Assembly (NCBI RefSeq): GCF_000191885.1
Contig: NZ_AEWI01000022.1
Span: 62,001 to 126,000 of the forward strand
Reading direction: 5' to 3'
Source: Anaerophaga thermohalophila DSM 12881
GTDB taxonomy: Bacteria > Bacteroidota > Bacteroidia > Bacteroidales > Marinilabiliaceae
Length of the DNA: 64,000 nt
Shown here: positions 55,616 through 64,000 of the stretch, one piece after another
Layout of the letters: each line of letters begins with the position of its first letter
Numbering within the stretch: position 1 is the stretch's first letter
Notes under the pieces: generated by a model
Seen by the model: only the letters and a program-made list of their open reading frames with translations
What the model was told of the DNA's origin: nothing
The model's database searches: none
Made by a program: the position numbers and the translations under genes

Positions 55616-56410
55616 TTATCTTCCAAGCTTTAATATCCTGAATGCACCGCGTGTTACAATTAGAAAGATAATTGTCCCGATTATTAAATCCGGGTATTTT
55701 GATTGGGTCAACAATACCAAAACACCAGCCACAATTACACCTGTATTGATAATTATATCGTTAGATGTAAAAATCATGGTGGCTTTCATGTGTGCTTCGT
55801 TGCTCTTTGATTTTTGCAATAAATAGAGGCAAACTGAATTGGCAATCAATGCCAATGCCGAAACGATAATCATGGTTTGAAAGTCCGGCACTTCTACAAA
55901 ACTGATAAACCGGCGTATCACCTCCGAAAGACCCAGAAGGGCTAATGCCAGTTGAAAATATCCGCTTAGTTTCGCTACTTTTTTCTTGCGAATTATTGTT
56001 GAACCGACTGCCCAAAGGCTAAGTCCATAAACCAACGCGTCAGCCAGCATATCCAATGAATCGGCAACCAAACCCATGGATTTTGAAATGAGACCTGTTG
56101 TAATTTCAATGATAAAAAAAGCAAAATTGATAATCAGTACCATCCAAAGAAGTTTCGATTGTGCGCTTGCATTATCTATAAATTCATCTTCCTGGACATC
56201 GATAGTGTCTTTGTGTTCAGCGCCTAAATTGAGTTCTTTCAGTCGTTTTTCGATTTCCGGATTTTCTTCAGCATGAAAGATGGTAAGTTTGCGGTTTTCA
56301 ATATCGAACACTAGGTTTTTGATACCTGAAATCCCTTCCATTTTCATCCTGATTAAGGATTCTTCAGAGGGGCAGTTCATTTTACTTACGGTAAATACAG
56401 ATTTAAACAT
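55616..56410 (-). CDS. CDF-type cation transporter with N-terminal HMA-like domain
   Basis: 264 residues. Residues 1-65 have the ferredoxin-like HMA fold pattern (FTVSKMNCPSEESLIRMKMEGI), but the second cysteine of MxCxxC is missing (CPSE). Residues ~85-260 contain the membrane helices with LISKSMGLVADSLDMLADALVYGLSLWAVG, where the family's HxxxD is altered to DxxxD. It is 70 bases from the next CDF gene. Probably a metal efflux or regulatory variant; the degenerate HMA motif suggests reduced metal capture. Confidence 0.85.
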   Translation of the reverse strand: MFKSVFTVSKMNCPSEESLIRMKMEGISGIKNLVFDIENRKLTIFHAEENPEIEKRLKELNLGAEHKDTIDVQEDEFIDNASAQSKLLWMVLIINFAFFIIEITTGLISKSMGLVADSLDMLADALVYGLSLWAVGSTIIRKKKVAKLSGYFQLALALLGLSEVIRRFISFVEVPDFQTMIIVSALALIANSVCLYLLQKSKSNEAHMKATMIFTSNDIIINTGVIVAGVLVLLTQSKYPDLIIGTIIFLIVTRGAFRILKLGR

Positions 56411-56415
56411 GTTAA

Positions 56416-56883
56416 CTATTCTTTATACAACACCACATTTAACGGGATAAAAGCGCCCACTTTCAAGCCCCAGTCAATATTATCAACAGGGGTAAACAGG
56501 AATACAAAGGCATTTCCCACGTTCCCTAATTTGAAATTGGGGCCGGTCTGGACTATAAATTTATTTTCATCAAACATGTACTCTTCTGCCAAAACCCACG
56601 ATACCGGGATTTTTTCATCAAACCCTACAAACCAGTATTCGTTGAAATTGTAGATGGCGTTGGCAAAGGGCGTGTATCCCACCGACAGGTAGGTTTTATT
56701 ATTGAACATGGCGCCCAACTCGGCATGGATACGGGTTATTTCCGTTTTGTTGCCGTCAAAATCGTACATCACAAAAGGGTTAACACGCACCCCTGTGATT
56801 ACTTTCAACCGTTCTCCCTCCTGTGCATTCACCGTGAATGCACAGAAAAGCGCGAAGGTTAATAACAACAGTTGTTTTCTCAT
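56416..56883 (-). CDS. Secreted or outer-membrane hypothetical protein
   Basis: 155 residues from the ATG at 56883 (MRKQLLLL); the frame's first ATG adds two residues. A signal peptide ends at VNAQ. The rest alternates like a small beta-barrel or beta-sandwich (FNNKTYLSVGYTPFANAIYNFNEYWFVGFDEK, FVFLFTPVDNIDWGLKVGAFIPLNVV). It is five bases from the HMA-CDF gene, so it is co-transcribed with the metal genes. No family recognised. Confidence 0.75.
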   Translation of the reverse strand: MRKQLLLLTFALFCAFTVNAQEGERLKVITGVRVNPFVMYDFDGNKTEITRIHAELGAMFNNKTYLSVGYTPFANAIYNFNEYWFVGFDEKIPVSWVLAEEYMFDENKFIVQTGPNFKLGNVGNAFVFLFTPVDNIDWGLKVGAFIPLNVVLYKE

Positions 56884-56927
56884 TTCCAAGGATTCTTAAA
56901 CTACTTTAGGGTAAAATTCCGGCCGTA

Positions 56928-57314
56928 TTATACGTTTTCAATGACCTTTTCAAGTTTCGCCCTGATTTCACCGGCAATTTCACCTAATTTGTCGTTATCA
57001 ACTGCCTTCATGGATGCCACCGGGTCAACGGCAGCTACTTCTGTTTTGCCATTCTCCAGTTCCTGCACAATCACATTGCAGGGTAGCATGGCCCCGATTT
57101 TGTTTTCGGCTTGCAGCGCTTTATGTGCAAATGGCGGATTGCAAGCCCCCAAAATCCGGTATTTTCTGAAATCGACATCCAGTTTCTTTTTCAATGTGGC
57201 CTGCACATCAATCCCGGTCAGTACCCCGAACCCTTCTTTTTTAAGTTCTTCGGTTACTTTTTCTACTGCTTCTTCAAAAGCATAATCTGTGGTTTTTTCG
57301 AAATAATATTTCAT
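56928..57314 (-). CDS. DUF302-domain protein
   Basis: 128 residues, cytoplasmic. DUF302 pattern: KTTDYAFEEAVEKVTEELKKEGFGVLTGIDVQATLKKKLD, then FRKYRILGACNPPFAHKALQAENKIGAMLPCNVIVQEL. Function of the family is unknown, but it often sits in metal- and redox-stress operons, as here. It is first after the palindromic operator at 57374-57388, so it probably heads the transcript that includes the genes down to 54735. Confidence 0.9.
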   Translation of the reverse strand: MKYYFEKTTDYAFEEAVEKVTEELKKEGFGVLTGIDVQATLKKKLDVDFRKYRILGACNPPFAHKALQAENKIGAMLPCNVIVQELENGKTEVAAVDPVASMKAVDNDKLGEIAGEIRAKLEKVIENV

Positions 57315-57353
57315 AACTATTAATTTTTGATGTTAAACATTCTATATTAACAG

Positions 57354-57388
57354 CAAAATTACATAAAAGTCAGTGCAACACTGTTGCA
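57354..57388 (-). promoter_or_regulatory. Promoter with Fur-type palindromic operator upstream of the DUF302 gene
   Basis: TGCAACA-C-TGTTGCA (57374-57388) is a perfect 7-1-7 palindrome. On the minus strand it lies 12 bases before TAATTTTG (57361-57354), a TAnnTTTG -7 element, so a bound repressor would cover the promoter. The Fur-family gene ends just next to it, five bases away. Confidence 0.65.
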
Positions 57389-57392
57389 AAGT

Positions 57393-57806
57393 TTAATCAC
57401 AGCGCGGACACACCCCATTAATAATGAACTGGGCGTTCTCATAAGTATATCCATCGGGCAGTTTAACATCGGGGATGGGCAGTTCCTTCATGCAACGTGT
57501 TTTGCCGCAACGCGTACAATAAAAATGAACGTGCAGGTCATGTATGTTACATGTGCAATCGTCATCACAGACGGCATATTTAACCGAACCCGTTCCATCA
57601 TCCACAGGATGAACGATGAAGTTGTCCTGAAATGATTTAAGCGCCCTGAATATGGTTGAACGCTCTACCTTTTCAAAACGTTGTTCCAAATCGGACAGGC
57701 TCAGCGCTTTGCCCGATTCAGCGAGTGCTTTGTAAACCAACGTTCGCATGGCTGTTGGTTTTACGTTTTTCGATTCAAGTTTCTTTTCTATTTCATTGTT
57801 TTCCAT
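57393..57806 (-). CDS. Fur-family metalloregulator
   Basis: 137 residues. N-terminal winged helix (VKPTAMRTLVYKALAESGKALSLSDLEQRFEKVERSTIFRALKSF); the C-terminal dimer domain has HDLHVHFYCTRCGKTRCM, which gives His and CxxC ligands, and a final CPRCD, the structural zinc site. It most likely represses the surrounding metal genes through the palindrome just downstream. Whether it senses zinc, iron or peroxide cannot be read from the sequence. Confidence 0.9.
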   Translation of the reverse strand: MENNEIEKKLESKNVKPTAMRTLVYKALAESGKALSLSDLEQRFEKVERSTIFRALKSFQDNFIVHPVDDGTGSVKYAVCDDDCTCNIHDLHVHFYCTRCGKTRCMKELPIPDVKLPDGYTYENAQFIINGVCPRCD

Positions 57807-57857
57807 ACCTGTAAATATTTAAGATACAGTTACCTTTATCTGCTATATTATTGAACT

Positions 57858-60362
57858 TTACTTTTTGTATGCCAACAACCTCAATGCATTAAATACTACA
57901 ACAAGGGTTGAACCTTCGTGAATCAGCACGGCCAGGCCAATGCCGGCCAGGCCAAGGATGGTTGAAGGAATAAGCAGAGCTACAATGCCCAGGCTAATCC
58001 ACAGGTTTTGTTTTATGATGCTTTTTGTTTTCCGGCTCAGGCCAATGGCAAAGGGCAGGATTTCCAGTTTGTCGCCCATCAGGGCAATATCAGCGGTTTC
58101 CAGGGCCACATCCGAACCTGCCGCGCCCATAGCTATTCCCACGGTGCTGTTGGCCATGGCGGGGGCATCATTCACACCATCGCCTACCATTGCCACTTTG
58201 GATTCCTTCTCTCTGAGTTTTTTTATGGCATCCACTTTTTCATCGGGCAACAGGCTGCCCCAGGCATCGGTCAGGCCTATTTCTTTTGCCACGGCATCGG
58301 CCACTTTCTGGTTATCGCCCGTGAGCATAATCATTCGTTTAATACCGATTTTCTTTAATTGCTCCAGCGTGCTTTTTGCCTCTTCCCTCGGGGTATCCAT
58401 TAAGGCGATGATGCCTTCATAATCGCCATTGCGGCGGATAAGCATGGTGGTGTTCCCTTCGGATTCAAGGGCTTTTACTTTTTCTTTGATTTTCTCCGAA
58501 GGTTTTTTATCATCGAGGGCTTCATACAGCTCCAGGTTTCCTATATACACTTTGTCTTCACCCAATGTTGCTTTAATGCCTTTTCCCAAAACGGCTTCCA
58601 GGTCTTTGGCTTCGGGAATATCATTTCCTTTCAAACGTTTTTTGCCATCCCTGACCACTGCTTTCGCCAATGGGTGGTCGCTCAGATTTTCCACGGCTAT
58701 TGCCATTTTCAGCAATTCATTCTCATCGGTATTATTCAGCGCAATCACTTCAGTGAGTTTTGGTTTGCCTTCGGTAAGGGTTCCGGTTTTATCGAAAGCA
58801 AGCGCGGTTAAAACACCGAGGTCTTCCAAAGGACGTCCGCCTTTGATGAGCACACCGCCTTTGGCTGCACGCGCCACCCCGCTCAGCACGGCGCTGGGTG
58901 TTGAAATGGCCAGCGCACAAGGACTGGCTGCTACGAGAACGGACATTGCCCTGTAAAAGCTGTCGCTAAAACTTTCGTCGATAACCAAAAAAGCCCCAAA
59001 CAACAACACGACTAAACCCAAAACGGCAGGTACAAAATATTTCTCGAACTTATCGGTAAACCGCTGGGTGGGCGATTTCTGCGTTTGGGCTTCATTTACC
59101 AGTTTTACCAACCGGGAGAGGGTTGAATCGCTGGCTTCCTTTATAACTTTAACTTCCAGCGTATTGTTGCCATTGATGGTGCCTGAGAAAACCCTGTGTT
59201 TATCACTGATATCTTTTTCATTCGAATAGTCCTTCTGCGGGGCATCCACAGGCACTTTATCCACTGGTACACTTTCGCCCGTAATGGGGGCCTGGTTCAC
59301 GCTGCTTTCGCCACTAACCACGACACCATCAGCAGAAATTTTACTATTGGGCTTTACCACGATAATGTCGCCAATGCTCAGGGATTCAATCTCCACTTCT
59401 TCTGTTTTCCCGTTTTTTTTCCGCAGGGCTGTTTTGGGCGCCAGGTCAGACAGGGCCGCGATGGATTTGCGGGCTTTGTTCATGGCATAATGCTCCAGGG
59501 CGTGGCCCATGCTAAAGAGGAACAGTAACAATGCCCCTTCTGCCCATTCACCCAGAATAGCTGCTCCGATGGCTGCCACCAGCATGAGGAAGTCAATTTC
59601 AAACCCACCTCTCAATACGGTTTCGATTGCTTCTTTGGCCGTATAGAAACCGCCAAAGAAATAAGCTCCTATGTACAAGGTCAGGCTAACCCACGACGGA
59701 ACTGCATCCACGAATGAGAGGCCGAACCCAATGGCCAGCAATATTCCACTGGTAATGGGAAAAATCAACTCCGTATTTTTACCCAGGAGCCCGCCATGCG
59801 CATGTTCATGCTCTTCCCCTTTTTCTTCGTACCCGGGCTCTTTATCGTGCGTATGCTCTTTCGCAGGCTTCTCCGTTTCTTTGATGCCGCGCAGATATGT
59901 TCCGGCTTCTACGGCAGTATCCGTGATGGTCAGGCCTTCCTTTTTTAACCTGTTAACAATTGGCGTTTCGTCAATCTGTCTTGCATCGAATTCAACCCGC
60001 ACCATTCCCGAGGCAGAAACCGATGCTTCAATTATGCCGTTTAAGTCGCGCAGATTACGCTCTATACTGCGCGCATGGCGCGGGTGGCGGATGCCTTCTA
60101 CCCCGATGAGCTTGTGCCCGGTTTTTTCGGTAATGGATGCCCCGGTTTGCCGGGCAATTGTACGTATGCGGTCGATGGAAATCAATTCCGGTTTATAGTG
60201 GAAACAAAGTTGAGGTACACCCTTATCAGAAGCTTCTGAAACGTGGACTTCTTCCAGTCCTTTTTGCTCCTGAAGCAGTGAGATAAGCTCCTGAACACAT
60301 TGGTCTTTTTCATCAGGCACTTCGGGAAGAATAAGTGGTATTTCTAACTTTAATTTTTTCAT
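57858..60362 (-). CDS. P1B-type heavy-metal-transporting ATPase (P1B-4-like)
   Basis: 834 residues. Two HMA-like N-terminal domains without CxxC, then a His-rich linker (KEHTHDKEPGYEEKGEEHEHAHGG, residues ~168-191), then eight membrane helices. P-type motifs: ITGES, FDKTGTLTEG (phosphorylated Asp), LSDHPLAKAV, GDGVNDAPAMANS. The membrane metal site is SPCALAIS (SPC instead of CPC) with HEGSTLVVVFNALRLL near the end. SPC plus HEGxT is the P1B-4 signature, linked to Co, Zn, Cd or Fe export. It fits with the CDF proteins nearby. Confidence 0.93.
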   Translation of the reverse strand: MKKLKLEIPLILPEVPDEKDQCVQELISLLQEQKGLEEVHVSEASDKGVPQLCFHYKPELISIDRIRTIARQTGASITEKTGHKLIGVEGIRHPRHARSIERNLRDLNGIIEASVSASGMVRVEFDARQIDETPIVNRLKKEGLTITDTAVEAGTYLRGIKETEKPAKEHTHDKEPGYEEKGEEHEHAHGGLLGKNTELIFPITSGILLAIGFGLSFVDAVPSWVSLTLYIGAYFFGGFYTAKEAIETVLRGGFEIDFLMLVAAIGAAILGEWAEGALLLFLFSMGHALEHYAMNKARKSIAALSDLAPKTALRKKNGKTEEVEIESLSIGDIIVVKPNSKISADGVVVSGESSVNQAPITGESVPVDKVPVDAPQKDYSNEKDISDKHRVFSGTINGNNTLEVKVIKEASDSTLSRLVKLVNEAQTQKSPTQRFTDKFEKYFVPAVLGLVVLLFGAFLVIDESFSDSFYRAMSVLVAASPCALAISTPSAVLSGVARAAKGGVLIKGGRPLEDLGVLTALAFDKTGTLTEGKPKLTEVIALNNTDENELLKMAIAVENLSDHPLAKAVVRDGKKRLKGNDIPEAKDLEAVLGKGIKATLGEDKVYIGNLELYEALDDKKPSEKIKEKVKALESEGNTTMLIRRNGDYEGIIALMDTPREEAKSTLEQLKKIGIKRMIMLTGDNQKVADAVAKEIGLTDAWGSLLPDEKVDAIKKLREKESKVAMVGDGVNDAPAMANSTVGIAMGAAGSDVALETADIALMGDKLEILPFAIGLSRKTKSIIKQNLWISLGIVALLIPSTILGLAGIGLAVLIHEGSTLVVVFNALRLLAYKK

Positions 60363-60515
60363 CTCCTTTTTTTCTTTTTCTTTTGTTTTCGCAGGTTATT
60401 TGTATTCACTCTTTGCAAAATAATTTTTGCTATCTTGATTGGTCATTCACTATCACCGGTTTTAGCAAATGCTATTTTGTGCATTTCAAGTATACCTTCC
60501 ATGGTTTCTATGCTA

Positions 60516-60848
60516 TTAATCCAATCTAATATCCTTCCCTGTTTTTACACGAAAAGCTTTTTCAACATCCGAAATATAAATTATTCCATCACCGGGATTC
60601 AGAGTTTTACCTTGCTCCGAAATAATCTGGACTACTTTGTCCACATCGTTTTTATCGACTACAATTTCCAGTTTGGCCATTTCGCTGTCGGTAATGGAAA
60701 ACTTTTGGGACACAAATGCGGTTTCATCCTGTAATTTTCCGGTACCCTCTGCCGATGAAATGGTCATGTTCTCAAAACCTGCACCTTTTAAATGGTGAAC
60801 AATGTCGTTCACTTTATTGGGCCTTATAAATGCTTTTATTTCTTTCAT
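60516..60848 (-). CDS. PII-like signalling protein of the metal-efflux cluster
   Basis: 110 residues with the GlnB fold pattern MKEIKAFIRPNKVNDIVHHLKGAGFENMTI and the ATP-site-like C-terminus GDGIIYISDVEKAFRVKTGK. The T-loop region lacks the uridylylation tyrosine context of GlnB/GlnK. PII-like proteins next to RND metal pumps are known in Bacteroidota and others, perhaps as nucleotide-dependent regulators of the pump. It lies 11 bases downstream of the adaptor gene. Confidence 0.85.
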   Translation of the reverse strand: MKEIKAFIRPNKVNDIVHHLKGAGFENMTISSAEGTGKLQDETAFVSQKFSITDSEMAKLEIVVDKNDVDKVVQIISEQGKTLNPGDGIIYISDVEKAFRVKTGKDIRLD

Positions 60849-60859
60849 AATCCTGGTTT

Positions 60860-62089
60860 TTAATGTTCATGTTCTGTTTCTTCTTTTTTCATATCGGCCA
60901 ACAGGTAATAAGCTGCATTCATTACAATCTGTGTATTATCGGGAAGGGGACTGAGCAATTTTATCTCGGTATATCCGCTCTCTTGCATCCCGGTAATGAC
61001 TTCCACCATTCGAAACGCCATTACGTGGCTGCCCTCTTCGTCTTCTGTTAGCGCTTCATGTTCATGCCCTTCGAGTTCTTCTGCTTCAACCAATTCATCC
61101 AAGATAAAGATATAGGACTTAGTCCCTTCGGTTACGATGGCATCATTGGGGAGGGTACGGGTATAATTTTCATCGGTATGGATATGTCCCGAAACGTACA
61201 TGCCGGGAATCAGGTTGCCCGGGTTCTTGTCGAGACGTGCATGGATGTGTACCGCTCTGGTGTTAGGTTCAAACTCTTTTCCGATGGCAAAAATGGTAGC
61301 GTTCAATTCTTCGCCCGGACGGTTGGAAACGGTGAAATCAACTTTTTGTCCGTTTTCTAAAAGGTGTACATCATTTTCATACACCATAAAGTCGGCATGT
61401 ATTTCCCGGTTGTCAGTGATGCTGAAAAGCTGGTTTTTGGCATCGACATACGTTCCCAATTTAATATTCACATCATTGACAAAGCCGCTAATGGGCGAAA
61501 GAATGGAAATGGTATTTGAAATACTACCTCCCTTTACTTTTTCGGGTGAAAGGTTGAGCAGTTGGAGTCTTGATTTTAACCCTTCGTAACGTGCTTTGGC
61601 GGTATTGTATTCCGATTTTACCTGCTGGAAGTCTTTGCCTGCCCCAACATTATTCTCGAAAAGCTCTTTTTGACGGGCATATTCCTGTTCAAGAAATTCC
61701 AGTTTGTTGGCTGTTTCGGAAAATTCTTCCTGAAGGGCAATATAATCCGGATGCTCCAGTATGGCCAACACCTGGCCTTTATTCACTTTATCGCCATGAA
61801 AAACCTTTATTTCTTTCACATTGCCACCAATAATAGCGGTAACATCGGCACTTGCTGCTGGTGGTACTTCGAGTTGTCCGTTTGTTTTTACCAATGTGGT
61901 GAGGTTTCGCATTTGAAAATTGCCCAACTGTAAATTTAGGGCTTCACGCTGAAGTTCGTTCAGCATAACCACGCCTTCGGGGCCTTCATGTTCCGCATGT
62001 TCCCCGGTTTCACTGTTTTCTTTTTTGTTGCTGTTGCACGACATGAATGTTGCTATTGCAATAAGTGCTATAAATATTTTTGTTTTCAT
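60860..62089 (-). CDS. CzcB/CusB-type RND periplasmic adaptor lipoprotein
   Basis: 409 residues. Lipobox FMSC near residue 18. His/Glu-rich N-terminal stretch (ETGEHAEHEGPEG) and C-terminal stretch (HEHALTEDEEGSH, ending EETEHEH) suit metal binding. Order: beta-barrel/lipoyl hairpin halves (GGNVKEIKVFHGDKVNKGQVLAILEHPDY and ISILSPISGFVNDVNIKLGTYVDAKN) around a coiled coil (residues ~110-175). It joins the inner-membrane pump to the outer-membrane channel encoded next to it. Confidence 0.93.
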   Translation of the reverse strand: MKTKIFIALIAIATFMSCNSNKKENSETGEHAEHEGPEGVVMLNELQREALNLQLGNFQMRNLTTLVKTNGQLEVPPAASADVTAIIGGNVKEIKVFHGDKVNKGQVLAILEHPDYIALQEEFSETANKLEFLEQEYARQKELFENNVGAGKDFQQVKSEYNTAKARYEGLKSRLQLLNLSPEKVKGGSISNTISILSPISGFVNDVNIKLGTYVDAKNQLFSITDNREIHADFMVYENDVHLLENGQKVDFTVSNRPGEELNATIFAIGKEFEPNTRAVHIHARLDKNPGNLIPGMYVSGHIHTDENYTRTLPNDAIVTEGTKSYIFILDELVEAEELEGHEHEALTEDEEGSHVMAFRMVEVITGMQESGYTEIKLLSPLPDNTQIVMNAAYYLLADMKKEETEHEH

Positions 62090-62108
62090 TCTTATCTGTT
62101 TTTTAAAA

Positions 62109-64000
62109 TTATTGACCTGTTATGTATTCCAATTGTTCTTTTATCTCGAAAAATTCCGCTAGACGGGATATATATTGTTGTCTTGTTTTTATGGCTGATT
62201 CAGTATTCTGGATAAACTCGATGTAACTGAGGCTTCCAAGACGGTAACCCAGGTTGGCTGCTTCAATTTGTTCGGCAGCAAGCGGCAGGGCTTCATTTTT
62301 ATAATATGCAAGCACCTCGCCCATTACCCTGTAACGGCTTAAAAGCTCTTTGTAAGAGGCATTCAGTTCAAGTTCCCGTTGCTTGTATTCCTGCCCGGTC
62401 ATCTCGTAATTAAAACGGGCGGCTTTAGTCTTACCTGACTGGGAAAAGAAGAGTAAAGGAACGGAAATGCCCGCTTCCCAGCCATAAAATCCTGATGTGC
62501 CATCTACAGATTGCTGTCTGTACCCCAAATCAAGTTTGGGCAGGAAATTTGCTTTTTCAGCTTTCCACTCTGCCTTAGAAACATCCAACTGTTGCCTGTA
62601 ATAATTCAGCAGGGGAACAGCGTTTAAAGAATCCATTGAAAAGGCAGCATGAACCGTTTCGTCCCATTCCTGCCCTGTATCGGCAATTTCAACGCCATCG
62701 GGGTACATAAGGTACTGGTTCAGGATTTGCAGGGAAGCCAGGTACTCGTTTTCAGCCTGTTTCATATTTACCATTAACTCTTTGTATTTGGCAGAGGCAG
62801 AAAGGTACTCCACTTTGGATGTTTGCTGGGTTTTAAACCGCAGTTCCGCAGCTTTCAGAAAATTGGCATAAATACTGTCAAGCTGTTTGTACAATTCTTT
62901 TTGTTTTTTGGCTACCAGCGCCCTGTACCATGCCAGGCTCACATTCCTGACCAGTTCATTTTCGGTCAGTTCAAGTTTTGAAATGGCAAGATTGGTGCGT
63001 GATTTATTTAGCTTGTTTTTGGCAGGTATGCCAAACAAGTCAATTTCCGATTGTGTCACACCAATTTGGGTTTGAATACCCACCGCTCCATTGCCTGTTT
63101 CCTCTTTACCGGTGTAGATGGAAGTATTACCCAAATCGTAAGCTGTAGCTTTCAAGGCTTTTTGCTTTTCCACATTAAGCGAGGCCGCTTTTAACGATGG
63201 ATAGTTTTCTTTAGCCCGTGTGATGGCCTGTTCAAGGGTAACAGTATTTTCCTGGGCTTTCAGCCCGCCCGAAATACCAAGCCCCCCTATGATAAATAAG
63301 ATGGTTATTACGGTGGGATTGAGTTTTGGTACTTTCAGTTTGGTTTTTCCCGATTCAACCATTTTGTATAGTACGGGCAACACAACCAGTGTCAGAAGGG
63401 TAGATGTTAACATACCGCCAATAACTACAGTTGCAAGTGGTCGTTGCACTTCCGCCCCGGCGGATGTGGAAATGGCCATAGGCAGAAATCCGAGAATGTC
63501 GGTTGATGCGGTCAGGAAAATAGGGCGTACCCTGCGAAGGGAACCTTGTTTGATAATTTCGCCAAGGCTGAGTTTTCCTTCTTCTTTTAACTCGTTAAAA
63601 CCGCTTATCAATACCAGACCGTTTAACACAGCCACACCAAAGAGCACGATAAAGCCGACTCCGGCCGAAATACTGAAAGGCATGTCACGCAGGTAAAGTG
63701 AAAAGATTCCGCCTACTGTAGCCAGTGGAATGGCCACGTAAATCATCAGGGTTTGTTTAAAGGATTTAATGGCAAAGAAAACCAGCATAAAAATTAATGC
63801 CAATGCAAGCGGTACAACCAGTGTAAGACGTTTTGATGCCCGTTCGAGATTTTCGAAAGCTCCACCGTAGCGAATGTAGTAACCAGAAGGCAGTTCCAGT
63901 TTTTCATCAAGGGTTCGCTGAATTTCTTCTACCAGCGATTTAACGTCCCTGCCTTCCACGTTGATACCTACATACGTACGCCTGTTGGTATTATCGCGGC
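62109..64000 (-). CDS. CzcA/CusA-type RND pump fused to a CzcC/TolC-type outer-membrane factor (5' end outside window)
   Basis: The frame is open to the window edge. The pump part (here up to ~residue 205 counted from the Met at 63959) is the C-terminal membrane half: RVRPIFLTASTDILGFLPMAIS, GAEVQRPLATVVIGGMLTSTLLTLVVLPVLY. A hydrophobic stretch then ends in LKAQ (residues ~217-240), like a signal peptide, followed by two OEP repeats of a TolC-like channel (VTLEQAITRAKENYPSLKAAS ... and SLAWYRALVAKKQKELY ... LPKLDLGYRQQS, GYRLGSLSYIEFIQN). The channel must be in the outer membrane and the pump in the inner, so processing at this site is likely. Exports metals with the adaptor and PII-like protein. 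Confidence 0.92.
   Translation of the reverse strand, partial: RDNTNRRTYVGINVEGRDVKSLVEEIQRTLDEKLELPSGYYIRYGGAFENLERASKRLTLVVPLALALIFMLVFFAIKSFKQTLMIYVAIPLATVGGIFSLYLRDMPFSISAGVGFIVLFGVAVLNGLVLISGFNELKEEGKLSLGEIIKQGSLRRVRPIFLTASTDILGFLPMAISTSAGAEVQRPLATVVIGGMLTSTLLTLVVLPVLYKMVESGKTKLKVPKLNPTVITILFIIGGLGISGGLKAQENTVTLEQAITRAKENYPSLKAASLNVEKQKALKATAYDLGNTSIYTGKEETGNGAVGIQTQIGVTQSEIDLFGIPAKNKLNKSRTNLAISKLELTENELVRNVSLAWYRALVAKKQKELYKQLDSIYANFLKAAELRFKTQQTSKVEYLSASAKYKELMVNMKQAENEYLASLQILNQYLMYPDGVEIADTGQEWDETVHAAFSMDSLNAVPLLNYYRQQLDVSKAEWKAEKANFLPKLDLGYRQQSVDGTSGFYGWEAGISVPLLFFSQSGKTKAARFNYEMTGQEYKQRELELNASYKELLSRYRVMGEVLAYYKNEALPLAAEQIEAANLGYRLGSLSYIEFIQNTESAIKTRQQYISRLAEFFEIKEQLEYITGQ

Overview
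The window looks like chromosomal DNA of a Bacteroidota bacterium, probably an environmental, mannan-degrading member of the order Marinilabiliales (the order is a guess). The evidence is a SusC/SusD pair, a hybrid two-component regulator remnant, PorQ of the type IX secretion system, promoters of the form TAnnTTTG, and Bacteroidota-type housekeeping genes. The 5' end of the first gene and of the last gene (minus strand) lie outside the window.

Layout. 1-7275: tandem copies of an uncharacterised pair, a CxxCH-bearing beta-propeller lipoprotein (three copies) alternating with a polytopic membrane protein (two copies). A chorismatase/Rid-like enzyme follows (7372-8535). 9221-25737: a galactomannan utilisation locus with SusC, SusD, two IPT-domain surface glycan-binding proteins, GH26 mannanase, GH27 alpha-galactosidase, GH130 mannosylglucose phosphorylase, mannobiose/cellobiose 2-epimerase and a GPH sugar symporter. 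The enzymes form a complete route: cut mannan outside, remove galactose, epimerise mannobiose to mannosylglucose, then phosphorolyse it. 25819-26842: three gene fragments stitched together. 26906-41583: DoxX, tRNA-Val, three cyclophilin lipoproteins, class I aldolase, pheS, a peptidase-propeller-barrel protein and membrane pyrophosphatase. 41902-43134: a restriction-modification locus whose endonuclease gene carries an in-frame internal deletion. 43138-52252: housekeeping genes (threonine dehydratase, cardiolipin synthase, ribD, prmC, acpH-like, pfkA, ispH, cmk, porQ). 52253-54735: a hairpin-rich non-coding stretch, a HEPN remnant, an IS4-family element and an outer-membrane protein remnant. 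54735-64000: a minus-strand heavy-metal homeostasis cluster (zinc-ribbon mini-protein, two CDF-type proteins, DUF302 protein, Fur-family regulator, P1B-type ATPase, PII-like protein, CzcB-like adaptor, CzcA-CzcC fusion).

The strongest new observation is non-coding. A 143-bp imperfect palindrome (TGAG...CTCA ends) occurs as six full-length or near full-length copies plus fragments, almost all in intergenic gaps. All six full copies are bounded by a perfect 4-bp direct repeat, each different (TCAA, TTTA, AAAC, AGGT, TTGT, GAGT). That is the signature of a recently mobile MITE, and one copy is nested inside another. Two further dispersed repeat families, a 22-bp dyad tandem array and a 21-bp tandem array occupy other gaps. 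The best candidate for an undescribed protein system is the repeated cytochrome-like propeller/membrane pair at the left end.
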